The notes: generated by a model not told the origin, from the sequence alone. Positions 51,583 to 60,926 are shown, numbered from the stretch's first letter. The stretch is DNA of 64,000 nucleotides from Aestuariimicrobium kwangyangense DSM 21549 (GCF_000421525.1 NZ_ATXE01000001.1:248001-312000); one strand, 5' to 3'. Numbers and translations: made by a program.

Positions 51583-51993
51583 ATGCAGATCACTCCCAGC
51601 TCCATCGACACGGTCAAGGGACCGGACGACTGGTTCACCGGCGACGTCTACATCGACACCGTCGCCGATGCGCCCGCCCCGTCACGGCTCTCGGCAAAGC
51701 TCGTCCACTTCACGCCCTCGGCCCGCACCCACTGGCATCGTCACCCCCTGAGCCAAACCGTCTTCGTCACCGAGGGTGTGGGCCTGTGCCAACGTCGCGG
51801 GGGGCCGATCGAGGTGATCCGGCCCGGTGACAGGGTGCTGTTCGAGGCGGACGAAGAGCATTGGCATGGCGCTGCTCCCAACCGGTTCATGGTTCATCTC
51901 GCCATCAACGAGGCGGACGCCGACCATGCCGTCGTCCACTGGCTCGAACCCGTCACCGATGCTGAATACGGCGCAGCGCCGCCCATCCGCTGA
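51583..51993 (+). CDS. Cupin domain protein
   Basis: 136 residues. The metal-binding cupin motif 1 is TPSARTHWHRHPLSQTVFVTEG and motif 2 is RPGDRVLFEADEEHWHGA. AAGGGAAG lies seven bases before the ATG. Members of this small-cupin type are often next to aldo/keto reductases or carboxymuconolactone decarboxylases; here it is divergent from the aldo/keto reductase, and the two may share a regulated promoter region. Activity unknown. Confidence 0.88.
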   Translation: MQITPSSIDTVKGPDDWFTGDVYIDTVADAPAPSRLSAKLVHFTPSARTHWHRHPLSQTVFVTEGVGLCQRRGGPIEVIRPGDRVLFEADEEHWHGAAPNRFMVHLAINEADADHAVVHWLEPVTDAEYGAAPPIR

Positions 51994-52003
51994 GCCTCAG
52001 GTC

Positions 52004-52552
52004 TCAACCGCCCGTCGACGTGCCCGTGCGTTCGAAGAGCGCGGCCACGTCGATGTCGACGAGGCGGCCGATGATGAAGGTCGGCACCCGCATACCCAGT
52101 CCCGTGCGATCGAGCCGGGCGGTCACGTGTACCTGCGCGTGGTCCTGGTCGGTGGTCGTCCCGCTCACGTGCAATTCGAGCGGGCAGGACGCCCCACGCG
52201 CCGACAGAGTCGCCGGCACCGTCCACTGCGTCACCTGGGGTGTCGTCGGGCCGGTGTGCACGCTGATGACCGGATGGCCCACGCCATCGAGCAACGATGG
52301 CTTCTGCAGGTCGCGGTCACGGTGGGCATTGCCGGTGTCCACCCTCGTCAGGTCGAGGTCGACCCGGGATGACACCACGGATCCATCCGCGTCGGTGACG
52401 ACCCGACCAGCGGTGATCGGTAGGGTGCCCCGGGTGGTGGCGACCAGCTTGTCCCGCACCGAGAAGGTGGCCGTCGAGGACTCGGGCACGACCGTCCACC
52501 TGGAGTTCTCGCTCGGCACCGACGTCAGGTCGGGCCCGGACGGGGCGTTCAT
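52004..52552 (-). CDS. YceI family protein
   Basis: 182 residues. The YceI lipocalin-like barrel is marked by WTVVPESSTATFSVRDKL, VVSSRVDLDLTRVDTGNAHRD, the FLxP-like PSLLDGVGHPVISV, and GRLVDIDVAALFERT. The family binds polyisoprenoid or amide lipids. No signal peptide is visible, so it is probably cytoplasmic. The ATG overlaps the stop of the upstream gene (ATGA), so the two are co-translated. Confidence 0.9.
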   Translation of the reverse strand: MNAPSGPDLTSVPSENSRWTVVPESSTATFSVRDKLVATTRGTLPITAGRVVTDADGSVVSSRVDLDLTRVDTGNAHRDRDLQKPSLLDGVGHPVISVHTGPTTPQVTQWTVPATLSARGASCPLELHVSGTTTDQDHAQVHVTARLDRTGLGMRVPTFIIGRLVDIDVAALFERTGTSTGG

Positions 52553-52884
52553 CGCGCGCCAGCCCGATCAGCGACGAACGCCTCGGCAACGGTGTATCGC
52601 TCCACCCGGGAGGGTCCCGGCAGCAGCGCAGGGTCCTCACCGGGCACCAGCTGCGAGGTCATCACCACCTCGGCGAGCAGGTCGAGTGTCGACTCCGAAC
52701 CGGTGACCAGCAGGATCGCCCGGCCACCGTCGGCCTGGCGCAGGTCGTAGCGAGCCACGATGTCGTCACGCAGTCGCTGGTTCGCATCGATCAGCGGTCT
52801 GATGCGTTGGGTGTCGGCGAGTTCGGCGGCCGCGAGCAGCTCGGGCGATTGCGGTCCATCGAAGATCATGAGTTGGGCGTGCAT
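52549..52884 (-). CDS. Protein of unknown function, coupled to YceI gene
   Basis: 111 residues. It starts MHAQLMIFDGPQSPELLAAAE and has a hydrophobic core segment GRAILLVTGSESTLDLLAE. Its size and pattern suggest a ferredoxin-like antibiotic-monooxygenase (ABM) fold, but this is only an impression. Its stop overlaps the YceI start. Not recognised with confidence. Confidence 0.7.
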   Translation of the reverse strand: MHAQLMIFDGPQSPELLAAAELADTQRIRPLIDANQRLRDDIVARYDLRQADGGRAILLVTGSESTLDLLAEVVMTSQLVPGEDPALLPGPSRVERYTVAEAFVADRAGAR

Positions 52885-53082
52885 GGCGACTCCTTCGGGT
52901 TCACCGGTGGTGGGAATGCCTCCACGGTGCGCCGCGAACGCCCCGCACGCCTCAGTGCTGCCACCGAATTCGCCACTGAGATCTCCGCCCCGCCCTGGTC
53001 ATCAGGGATGGGACACGTGATCGGGTCCCGGGACGAATGAATTCGGGCGTCGCCCGGCATCCCGCGGCGTGACAATGGTCAC

Positions 53083-55896
53083 GTGGTCGCGATGGTGGGT
53101 CGCTCCGCCCAGCTTGCTGTCATCGACGACGCGGTCGCCGCCGCGTCGGCCGGTCGAGGCGGGCTCGTGCTGGTCACCGGAGAGGCCGGGATCGGCAAGA
53201 CGATGCTGGGCCTGGCGGGCATCGAGAGGGCCGCCGCCGTGGGTCTGCGCACCGCCCATGGCTTCGCCGTGGACGACACGGGGGCCCCGGCTCTGTGGCC
53301 GTGGAGTCGGCTCGCGCGACAACTGCCCGAACTCGACACGGTGGTCGCCGCCGTGAAGCAGGCCGATCTCGACAACGACGCCGGACGCTTCGGGGTGGCA
53401 GAGGCGGTCGTCGATGCCCTGACCCATGCCGCCGAGCCGTCCGGTCTGCTGGTGCTGCTCGAGGATCTGCACTGGGCGGACTCCCTGTCGGTGGCGGTCC
53501 TTCGTCACGTCGCCTTCGACCTGCCCCATTCGCGGGTTGTCGTGCTGGCCACCGCCCGGGATGACGCGGCGACCGCGTTCGGGCGCGCCCTTCCCGATCT
53601 GCTGCGTGGTGGCGGATCGGTGCTCGTCCGGTTGACGGGACTCGACCCCGGGGCCGTGGCCCAGTGGCTGTCGAGCGACCCGTCGCTGACGGGCTGGGGT
53701 GCTCTGGTCCACGAACTGGTGCGCCGTTCGGACGGGAATCCCTTCTTCATCCACGCCGTCACCTCCCAGGCGCCGCCCGCGTCGGGTGACCTCGACGACG
53801 TGCTGGCTGAGCGGCAGGACATCAGGGGCCTGCTCGCGGCGCCGCTGCTGCAGCTCACCGACGAGGCGCGTGACACCCTGATCACCGCTGCCCTGATGTC
53901 GGAGCGGCTCTCACCGACCCTGCTCGCCGCGGCGTGCGGGCGCACGGTCGCACAGGTCACCGACCACATCGCCCAAGGTTGTCGGGCCGGACTGTTGCAG
54001 CACCGCGCCACCGGACTGTCGTTCACCCACGCGCTGGTGCGTGACGCCGTCATCGCCGACACCGAAGCCCACCATCGCTCTGCCAGGGAGGCCTCGATAG
54101 CGGCGGCCATGCAGTCCAGTGGGGACGAGCTGTTGGTGGGTCCCAGCGCGGTTCACTGGGATCGGGCCGAGGGACATGCAGCCTCGGTCAACTGCCGCGA
54201 CGCCGCCCGAGCGGCCGCCGCCCGGGCCGCGGCCGTCCACGCCCACGAGGAGGCGGTGGCGTTCTCGCGGATGTGCGTCCGACACACCCGTCGACTCGAC
54301 CACGACGACGCCGAGCTTGCCGAGTGTCTGGTGGAGTTGGCCGGTTACGAATGGCTGGCGAACCAGGTCCCGGCAGCCGTCGACTCCTGTGTGGAGGCTG
54401 TCGACGTGGCGGAGGCGGCCGATCGTCCCGACCTGATGGCGCGCGCCGCCCTCGTCCCGCAGGGCATCGGCTCGCGTGAGGTGGCGCGTGTCGTCGCCGG
54501 TCTGTGTCGGCGAGCCCTGTCCCGGGTGCCTCCGGAGGACCTCACGACCAGGGCCCGGCTGAGCAGTCAGATGGCCGTCGCTGCGGCCGAGGACGCCGTC
54601 GATGCGAGTGCCGACGCCTTGTCTGTCGCGGCACTGACCTTGGCTCGCCGTTCGTATTCGCCCACCGCAGAGCTGGAGGCCATCGCGGCTCGGCATCTCG
54701 TGCTCTCCTACCCCCAGGCCATCGACGAACGAGTGCCGCTGGCCGAACGAGCCGTCGAACTGGGGCGCTCGTCCACGACGGCGATGGGAACCCTCTGGGG
54801 CCACCTGTGGCAGGCCGACATCGCGTTGCAGCGGGGCGACCTGGTCGCTCTCGACGACGCCATCGTGCAGATCGCACGCGTCGCCGCCCGACGTTCCTCA
54901 CCGGTGGCCCGCTGGCACGAGCATCGGTTGAGGGGGTTGGTCGCTGCCGTGTTGGGAGACTTCGACGGGGCCAGAACCCAGGCCGGGGCCGGCCTCCGGA
55001 TCGCCGATCGAACCGGGGATCGGTCCCTGATCGGGATGTACCACATCGTCTGCGTCCAACTGGCCCTGCTCCGGGGTGACCCGGGCGAGATCACCGAGCC
55101 GGGGCTGCGCGTGCTCGAGGAGGCCACGGGCATCCCGCTGGTGCGCGCCAGTCTGGCCCGCGCCCTCGCCCTGGCAGGCGATCGCGGCCGGGCGGTCGCA
55201 CTGCTGGCCACCCTGGCGGACCTTCCCGAGCGTGTTCCGGTGGGGCCGCGGTGGATGGGCACCTTGGGGCAGATCGGTCTGGCCGCCGCTGCGCTGGACG
55301 ACCCTGACCTGGCCCGCAGGTGCCACGCCCTGCTCGCCCCCACCGCGCCTTGGTACGGCGCTGATGGTGGTGGGACACCGTTCTACTCGGGATCGAACGA
55401 GTTCCCGCTCGGGGTGATCGCGGTGGCTGCGGGTCAGCGGGACGTCGCCGCCGACCACTTCACACGAGCCATCACCGCGAACCAGCGGATCGGGGCTCGT
55501 CCCTATGTCGCACTGGCCCGGCTCGGGCTCGCGGAATGCCTGGAACACGATCCCGCACCGTCCGCCGGACATCGGTCGGGGACACCGACCGTGCGGGAGC
55601 TGGCCGCGGCCGCCGCTGAGGAGTTCCGGCTGCTCGACATGCCCGGCCCCCTCCTGGGCGCGGAGCGGCTGCTGGCCCGTCCCGCTCCGACCGACGCTCC
55701 CGTGCTCACCACGCGGGAACTCCAGGTGGCGCGGTTGGTGGGCCAGGCGCGCACCAACCGGCAGATCGCCGACCAACTCGTCGTGTCGGTGCGCACCGTC
55801 GAGTCCCATGTGCGCAGCGCGCTGGCGAAACTGGGGTTCAGTACGCGCACCGAACTCGCCCTGTGGGTGCGAGCGCGATCGGACGGCCGACCCTGA
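53083..55896 (+). CDS. LAL-type (large ATP-binding LuxR) transcriptional regulator
   Basis: 937 residues if read from the GTG; an ATG three codons later (53092) is also possible. An AAA-like ATPase has Walker A GEAGIGKT (33-40) and Walker B LLVLLEDLHWADS. A long helical repeat region follows (about 330-840). The C-terminus is a LuxR helix-turn-helix (LTTRELQVARLVGQARTNRQ, SVRTVESHVRSALAKLGF, about 870-930). No ribosome site is seen; a GACAAT hexamer close upstream would suit a leaderless transcript. It ends 20 bases before the YdeI gene. Target and ligand unknown. Confidence 0.92.
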   Translation: MVAMVGRSAQLAVIDDAVAAASAGRGGLVLVTGEAGIGKTMLGLAGIERAAAVGLRTAHGFAVDDTGAPALWPWSRLARQLPELDTVVAAVKQADLDNDAGRFGVAEAVVDALTHAAEPSGLLVLLEDLHWADSLSVAVLRHVAFDLPHSRVVVLATARDDAATAFGRALPDLLRGGGSVLVRLTGLDPGAVAQWLSSDPSLTGWGALVHELVRRSDGNPFFIHAVTSQAPPASGDLDDVLAERQDIRGLLAAPLLQLTDEARDTLITAALMSERLSPTLLAAACGRTVAQVTDHIAQGCRAGLLQHRATGLSFTHALVRDAVIADTEAHHRSAREASIAAAMQSSGDELLVGPSAVHWDRAEGHAASVNCRDAARAAAARAAAVHAHEEAVAFSRMCVRHTRRLDHDDAELAECLVELAGYEWLANQVPAAVDSCVEAVDVAEAADRPDLMARAALVPQGIGSREVARVVAGLCRRALSRVPPEDLTTRARLSSQMAVAAAEDAVDASADALSVAALTLARRSYSPTAELEAIAARHLVLSYPQAIDERVPLAERAVELGRSSTTAMGTLWGHLWQADIALQRGDLVALDDAIVQIARVAARRSSPVARWHEHRLRGLVAAVLGDFDGARTQAGAGLRIADRTGDRSLIGMYHIVCVQLALLRGDPGEITEPGLRVLEEATGIPLVRASLARALALAGDRGRAVALLATLADLPERVPVGPRWMGTLGQIGLAAAALDDPDLARRCHALLAPTAPWYGADGGGTPFYSGSNEFPLGVIAVAAGQRDVAADHFTRAITANQRIGARPYVALARLGLAECLEHDPAPSAGHRSGTPTVRELAAAAAEEFRLLDMPGPLLGAERLLARPAPTDAPVLTTRELQVARLVGQARTNRQIADQLVVSVRTVESHVRSALAKLGFSTRTELALWVRARSDGRP

Positions 55897-55916
55897 ACTC
55901 CGGTTAGCCTGCCGCC

Positions 55917-56510
55917 ATGGCTGAACTGGAGGAGCTGGTGCTCGCCGATTCCGAGGAGCTCCACGCCTGGCTGCTCGCCCACCACGACACGTCCCCGGGC
56001 GTCTGGCTGGCGTTGACCCGGAAGGGCGGCACCGTCACGACCCTGACCTGGCAGCTCGCCGTGGACGAGGCGCTCTGCTTCGGCTGGATCGACGGGCAGG
56101 CCCGCAGCCGCGACCAGGAGAGTTCCTGGATTCGGTTCACGCCTCGCCGACCACGAAGCATCTGGTCGCGTCGCAACGTCGAACACGTCGCCCGGCTCGA
56201 GGCTGAGGGAAGGATGCTCCCCGCCGGCCGCGCCGCCGTCGAGGCCGCGAAGGCCGATGGCAGGTGGGCAGCCGCGTACCCACCACCCTCGGAAGCGGAG
56301 GTGCCGGACGACCTACTGGCCGCCATCGAGGCGGTGCCTGAAGCCCGGGCCATGTTCGAGGTGCTCACCAAGTCCAACCGCTTCTCGATCATCCATCGCG
56401 TGAATGCGGTCAAGCGGGCCGAGACCCGTGAGCGAAAGATCAGGGAGTTCGTGGCCATGCTCGCCCGCCACGAGACGCCCTACCCCCAGAAGGCCAAGCC
56501 GGCGGAGTAG
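55917..56510 (+). CDS. YdeI/OmpD-associated family protein
   Basis: 197 residues. Recognised by the W-rich N-terminal half (ELHAWLLAHHDTSPGVWLAL, LCFGWIDGQARSRD, SWIRFTPRRPRSIWSRRN) and the C-terminal VLTKSNRFSIIHRV and REFVAMLARHETPYP. Described members are linked to bacteriocin or polymyxin tolerance; a role here is not shown. It may be co-transcribed with the LuxR-type regulator upstream. Confidence 0.88.
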   Translation: MAELEELVLADSEELHAWLLAHHDTSPGVWLALTRKGGTVTTLTWQLAVDEALCFGWIDGQARSRDQESSWIRFTPRRPRSIWSRRNVEHVARLEAEGRMLPAGRAAVEAAKADGRWAAAYPPPSEAEVPDDLLAAIEAVPEARAMFEVLTKSNRFSIIHRVNAVKRAETRERKIREFVAMLARHETPYPQKAKPAE

Positions 56511-56614
56511 TGGCGCGCCATTCATCGGCCAACGCGCCCGTCCCTCGCCCGGACCCGTGGGGTTCGTCCGGACGAGGGCGGGGGGCTGCGGGCCACGCAT
56601 CGCAGGTTCTGGGA

Positions 56615-57112
56615 TCAGCGACCTCCCCACACCAGGGTGGCGCCCGAGTGGCCGACCAGGGTGACCAGCACCAGCGAGGCCAGCGCACTCACCACGACGA
56701 CCACCGTCGAGGCCAGACGGAGCGTCCGGCGATCCTGCGGTGGTCCGACGCCAAGGGTTCGTCGTCCCGACCGTCCGCCGGCGATCGCGGTGCCGCTGTC
56801 GGACCACACCAGAGCGGCGAGCGAGAGGGCCAACACCAAGGCGGGCCACGGTGCCCACAGGCCCCACATGCGGTGCGTCGCGAACTGGGGGCTCGAGCCG
56901 ATCCCGATCTGGGACGCGAGCGCTGGACCGGTGAGCCTGGCCGCCAGCGCCCCTGCCGCGCCCGCCGCCGCGAAGGCCACCGTCAGCCAACCGAACCGGG
57001 CGCGGAGCCCCGGACGCCAGCTCAGGACCAACCCTCCCAACGCCGACAGCGGCACCAGCACCACCGCGACGTGCACGATCAGCGGGTGCAGCGGAAGTCC
57101 ACCGATGTTCAT
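56615..57112 (-). CDS. DUF2231 membrane protein
   Basis: 165 residues with four hydrophobic segments. The start GGLPLHPLIVHVAVVLVPLS carries the conserved His pair region of DUF2231. Members often sit beside haem- or redox-related membrane proteins. It is separated from the upstream lipoprotein gene on the same strand by only three bases, so the two probably form an operon. Function unknown. Confidence 0.82.
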   Translation of the reverse strand: MNIGGLPLHPLIVHVAVVLVPLSALGGLVLSWRPGLRARFGWLTVAFAAAGAAGALAARLTGPALASQIGIGSSPQFATHRMWGLWAPWPALVLALSLAALVWSDSGTAIAGGRSGRRTLGVGPPQDRRTLRLASTVVVVVSALASLVLVTLVGHSGATLVWGGR

Positions 57113-57115
57113 CGT

Positions 57116-57700
57116 CTACTTCTTGATCGGGTTGCCGTCGCGGTCGAGCACGAACCAGACCGAGCCGACATTCTGCCCGGTGGTGTCGCCCTTGGCCTTG
57201 TCGTTGAACCAGTAGTAGAGCGGCCAGCCGTTGTAGGTGGCCTGCTCACGACCGTCCTTGCGGGTGAACGAGCCCAACTTGGAGTCGTCGACCCCGGCCC
57301 CGGCCTTCGGCTTGCCCAGCAGGGGCGGCCACTTGACCAGGCAGTCGCCCTCGCAGGCGCTGGTGTTGGAGGCGTCCTTGGTGAACATGTAGAGCGTCAT
57401 CCCGGCACCGTCGACCACGATCGAGCCCAGCGGGGTGTCTGACATGGCGAGCGTCAGCCTGTCACCCATGGGAGCCGACGAGCTGGGAGCCGAAGAACTG
57501 GGGGCCGAACTGCTCGACCCGTACTGACCGTCAGCGGCGGCGCTCGACGACTGCATCGACGAACTCGAGCTGGGCACCGTGTTTCCTGCGGACGGGGTCG
57601 CTGCCGGTGAACTGCAGGCCGCCATCGCGAGCACGACGACGGCACTTCCGGCGAGCACCCGGATGCGGGACGCTGTGCTCGTGGGGAACGGACGCCCCAT
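57116..57700 (-). CDS. COG4315-type lipoprotein
   Basis: About 194 residues. Signal peptide with a lipobox-like LAMAAC (lipid-bearing Cys29), a Ser/Ala/Pro linker with SSSAP repeats (about 40-78), and the domain with the Y-x-[FWY]-x-x-D motifs (YMFTKD and YYWFND). Cysteines in TSACEGDCLVKWPP are conserved in the family. The outer-surface location is predicted; function is unknown. I chose the ATG at 57700 for the signal peptide; a longer version exists upstream. It is divergent from the ECF sigma gene and leads into DUF2231. Confidence 0.88.
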   Translation of the reverse strand: MGRPFPTSTASRIRVLAGSAVVVLAMAACSSPAATPSAGNTVPSSSSSMQSSSAAADGQYGSSSSAPSSSAPSSSAPMGDRLTLAMSDTPLGSIVVDGAGMTLYMFTKDASNTSACEGDCLVKWPPLLGKPKAGAGVDDSKLGSFTRKDGREQATYNGWPLYYWFNDKAKGDTTGQNVGSVWFVLDRDGNPIKK

Positions 57701-57868
57701 CACGCGAGGCGCCCGGTGTGGACCAGCGGCCCGGATGAGGGGTGACTCTGTGGGAGCTGAGTGGGTGAGAGGTGAGTGGGTGGAGCGATTTGTTCGGGTG
57801 AAGAGAGCGGACACCATTCCTCCTGAGAATCGTCGGCCCGGTGTTCACCGTGGCCGCTGCCGTTCCCA

Positions 57869-58543
57869 GTGATACGGATGCAGCGTCCGCAGGGATTGCG
57901 CCGACGACAGATTGGTCTCCGCGCAATCCCTGGGACGGGTTCATCCGTAGATCAGCATGTGACCCTCTTCTCGCTCGCCGATCGGGCGCCGGACGCTGCC
58001 CTCGTGGCTGGTCTGGTGGTCAACGACGACGCGGCCGCGGCAGCATTCGTCCGACGGTTCGAGGGACGCGTGTTCGGACTGGCGCTGTCGATCACCCGCG
58101 ACCGGGGGCTGGCCGAGGAGGTCAGCCAGGAGGCCTTCCTGCGGGCCTGGCGGGCGGCCGCAGTGTATGACCAGCGGCGGGCCTCGGTGCTCACCTGGTT
58201 GTTGGCGATCACCCGCAACGCCGCGATCGACACGATCCGAACCCAACGCTCGACCCCGATCGACGGCGAGGTGATGGAGCGTCTGATCTCGACCACGCTG
58301 AGCGGCAACCCCGACCAGTCCGGTGCTCGGGTGGAGCACCTGGACGCCGCCGAGCGGCTGCGGGCCCTCCCGCCGGAGCAGGCACGAGCGGTGGTGCTGG
58401 CGGTCATCGCCGGACACACGGCCCAGCAGGTGGCCGACCTGGAGGGGATCCCCTTGGGCACCGCGAAGACGAGGATCCGCACCGGACTACGGCGTATGCG
58501 TGCCACCGTGGTGGCTGAACATTCTGAGGTGGACGATGACTGA
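57869..58543 (+). CDS. ECF-type RNA polymerase sigma factor
   Basis: 224 residues from the first GTG; a GTG at 57959 would shorten it by 30 residues and is also reasonable, because the first segment is not conserved. Region 2 (about 55-120: FEGRVFGLALSITRDRGLAE, SQEAFLRAWR, SVLTWLLAITRNAAIDTI) and region 4 (LPPEQARAVVLAVIAGHTAQ, GIPLGTAKTRIRTGLRRMR) are clear. The anti-sigma gene follows with an eight-base overlap. The divergent lipoprotein gene is a likely target by analogy with SigK-type loci; this is inference. Confidence 0.92.
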   Translation: MIRMQRPQGLRRRQIGLRAIPGTGSSVDQHVTLFSLADRAPDAALVAGLVVNDDAAAAAFVRRFEGRVFGLALSITRDRGLAEEVSQEAFLRAWRAAAVYDQRRASVLTWLLAITRNAAIDTIRTQRSTPIDGEVMERLISTTLSGNPDQSGARVEHLDAAERLRALPPEQARAVVLAVIAGHTAQQVADLEGIPLGTAKTRIRTGLRRMRATVVAEHSEVDDD

Positions 58544-59240
58544 GCGGCATCCCGACGACGACGCGCTGGTCGATCTGGTTCTGCAGACCCCGGAGCCGGA
58601 CGAACGCGCCCGGCTGAGCGCCCACCTGGCTTCCTGTGACGCCTGCCGCTCCCGCTACGCCGAGATCTCGGACGGAGCCCAGCAGGTGCTGGCCGCCGTT
58701 CCCTCGATCGCACCCCCGGCGGGATTCTCCGGACGAGTGCTGCAGGCCATGCAGTTGGGCGAGGAACCCGTTGCAGCGGTCGCCCCAACCCGCGCCCTTC
58801 GGGTAACGCGACCTCGCTGGACGAGGGGGGTGCTCGCGGTGGCTGCCGCCCTCGTGGTCGGCCTGGGGGTCGGGATCGGCGGCACGATCGTCGTCCACGA
58901 CCGGCAGCAGCCGGCTGCCGTCAGTCCCACAGCGGTGCGGTCAGCGGCGGCGTTGGTGACGGCCGATGGCACCAGCGTCGGCACGGTGGGACTGACCACC
59001 ATTGCGGGACGACAGGTGCTGGTGGTGACCGTCACCCGCGCGAAGCCCGGCAAGAGCTACGACTGCGTGGTGGTCGGTGGCGATGGCAGGCGCCGCACCG
59101 TCGGGTCGTGGACGCTGACCTCGACCTACGGGTCGGAGACGGCCGCTGGCACCTGGGCGGTGGATGTTCCGGCTGGTGGGGTGCAGGGCGTGGAGTTGGT
59201 GACCAGTGAGGGCAGGGTGTGGTCGCAGGCGGCCTTCTAG
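58536..59240 (+). CDS. Zinc-type anti-sigma factor
   Basis: 234 residues. The zinc anti-sigma motif H-x3-C-x2-C is His30, Cys34, Cys37 in HLASCDACRSRY. One membrane helix lies at about 99-119 (GVLAVAAALVVGLGVGIGGTI), then an extracytoplasmic domain of about 110 residues resembling the RskA type. It overlaps the sigma gene by eight bases. It would hold the ECF factor at the membrane until cleaved or inactivated. Confidence 0.92.
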   Translation: MTERHPDDDALVDLVLQTPEPDERARLSAHLASCDACRSRYAEISDGAQQVLAAVPSIAPPAGFSGRVLQAMQLGEEPVAAVAPTRALRVTRPRWTRGVLAVAAALVVGLGVGIGGTIVVHDRQQPAAVSPTAVRSAAALVTADGTSVGTVGLTTIAGRQVLVVTVTRAKPGKSYDCVVVGGDGRRRTVGSWTLTSTYGSETAAGTWAVDVPAGGVQGVELVTSEGRVWSQAAF

Positions 59241-59353
59241 ACCGTCAATCCCCGAGTGGCTGGGACGACAACCCGGCAGGCTCGGCGAGCGCCGCGTGGT
59301 TGTTCGTCTACGGCATGATCACCGCTGCACCACCTGAGGTGTAGGAACTTCCC

Positions 59354-59995
59354 ATGGCCATCACCAGGATCCACAACTTCTCCATCTCACTCGATGGCTT
59401 CGCCACCGGCGAGCCCCAGTCGCTGGAGGCTCCGTTCGGGCACGCCGGGCACAAACTGCACGAGTGGATGTTCGCGACCCGGTCGTGGTCCCCGAAGGGA
59501 GCCATGGGCGCCGACAACGCGTTCGCCGAGCGCCACGGTCCGGGGATCGGCGCCGAGATCATGGGCGCCAACAAGTTCGGCCCGCCCGGATGGCAGGACG
59601 ACCCGGAGTGGCGCGGATGGTGGGGCGAGAACCCGCCCTTCCACACGCCGACCTTCGTGCTCACGCACCGGCCGCTGCCGCCCATGCCCATGGAGGGTGG
59701 CACCACCTTCCACTTCCTCGAAGCGTCACCGCAGGAGGCGCTGGCGGTTGCCATGGATGCCGCTGAGGGTCAGGACGTGCGCATCGGGGGCGGGGCGAGC
59801 GTGGTGAAGGACTTCCTTGCTGCAGGCCTGGTCGACCACATGCACCTCGTTCAGGTGCCGATCACTCTGGGACGAGGCGTTCGGCTCTGGGACGGTCTGG
59901 AGGGGCTGGAGCAGGACTACTCGATCGAGGCGGTCTCCACTCCGAGCGGGGTCACCCACTTCACCTTCTCCAGGAAGGCGCCTGTCGCTGACTGA
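59354..59995 (+). CDS. Dihydrofolate reductase-fold protein
   Basis: 213 residues, with RIHNFSISLDGFATGE, EIMGANKFGPPGWQDD, THRPLPPMPMEGGTTFHFL and GQDVRIGGGASVVKDFLAAG. Belongs to the RibD-C/DHFR-like family; substrate unknown. A GGAAC site lies before the ATG. Complete and apparently monocistronic. Only weakly similar to the family member at 49.7 kb. Confidence 0.87.
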   Translation: MAITRIHNFSISLDGFATGEPQSLEAPFGHAGHKLHEWMFATRSWSPKGAMGADNAFAERHGPGIGAEIMGANKFGPPGWQDDPEWRGWWGENPPFHTPTFVLTHRPLPPMPMEGGTTFHFLEASPQEALAVAMDAAEGQDVRIGGGASVVKDFLAAGLVDHMHLVQVPITLGRGVRLWDGLEGLEQDYSIEAVSTPSGVTHFTFSRKAPVAD

Positions 59996-60013
59996 CGAGC
60001 ACCTGCCGGCGGC

Positions 60014-60087
60014 GCAGCAGGTTGCGCCAAGACAGATCAAGACCCGCGAGGTGCGTCGCCAATGCCGATCTTGAGGCAACCTGCTGC
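60014..60087. repeat. 12-bp inverted repeat, large stem-loop
   Basis: GCAGCAGGTTGC (60014-60025) and GCAACCTGCTGC (60076-60087) are perfect inverted copies with a 50-base interval. A smaller palindrome, GGCGCAGCAGGTTGCGCC, overlaps the left arm. The remainder of the 280-base gap up to the next gene contains more GGCGCCTCG-like repeats but no gene. Confidence 0.55.
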
Positions 60088-60278
60088 GGAATCGGCCGCC
60101 TCGGGCGCCTCGCAGGAGGAATGGCCACCGAGAAGCAGGGTCAGATGGGGCGCCTCGCCGATCAGTGCGCCGGTCCACAGGACCGCTGGCGCCGGCCATC
60201 AACAGTCGCGCCGAGGCGCCGCTTCCTGATCTTCAGGCGTCACCCGGAATGCTCGATCACCACCGCGGTTGACCAGAC

Positions 60279-60926
60279 ATGACAACAATCGGATTGATCG
60301 GTGCCGGACACATCGGCTCACAGGTGGCACGACTCGCAGTGGCCAGCGGCTACGACGTGGTGATCAGCAACTCCAGGGGTCCCGAGACCCTCGCGGATCT
60401 GGTCGCCGAACTCGGACCCCAGGCACGCGCCGCCACCCCCGTCGAGGCCGCGAAGGCTGCCGACATCGCCGTCGTGACGGTGCCGCTGAAGGTGATCGAC
60501 ACCATTCCCGTCGACGAGCTGGCCGGCAAGATCGTCATCGACACCAACAACTACTACCCGCAGCGTGACGGGCAGATCGCCGAGCTCGACGACGAGTCCA
60601 CCACCACGGCAGAGCTGCTGCAGAGGCACCTGCCGACCTCGAAGGTCGTCAAGGCGTTCAACCACATCTACTCCGCCGAACTGACCACGCACGGTCTGCC
60701 CGCGGGCACTCCTGATCGACGGGCGCTCGCCCTGTTCGGGGACGACGCCGAAGCAGTCGCCACGGTCGGCAAGCTGCTCGACCAGTTCGGCTTCGACGCC
60801 GTCGAGGTCACGCCGCTCTCGGAGGGATGGCGCATTCAGCGCGACACCCCTGGTTACGGACCCCGCCTCAACCGCGAGGGACTGACCGAGGCCTTGGCGC
60901 AGGCACGCCGCTACCGCGACATGTGA
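60279..60926 (+). CDS. NADPH-binding F420-dependent oxidoreductase-like protein
   Basis: 215 residues, Rossmann fold with TTIGLIGAGHIGSQVARLAV at the start, NSRGPETLADLV, and KVVKAFNHIYSAELTTHG. The family (F420:NADP+ oxidoreductase and YrrK-like reductases) reduces or senses NADP-linked substrates; which applies is unknown. The GAGHIGS motif suits NADP binding together with the NSR segment. Complete, monocistronic. Confidence 0.87.
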   Translation: MTTIGLIGAGHIGSQVARLAVASGYDVVISNSRGPETLADLVAELGPQARAATPVEAAKAADIAVVTVPLKVIDTIPVDELAGKIVIDTNNYYPQRDGQIAELDDESTTTAELLQRHLPTSKVVKAFNHIYSAELTTHGLPAGTPDRRALALFGDDAEAVATVGKLLDQFGFDAVEVTPLSEGWRIQRDTPGYGPRLNREGLTEALAQARRYRDM

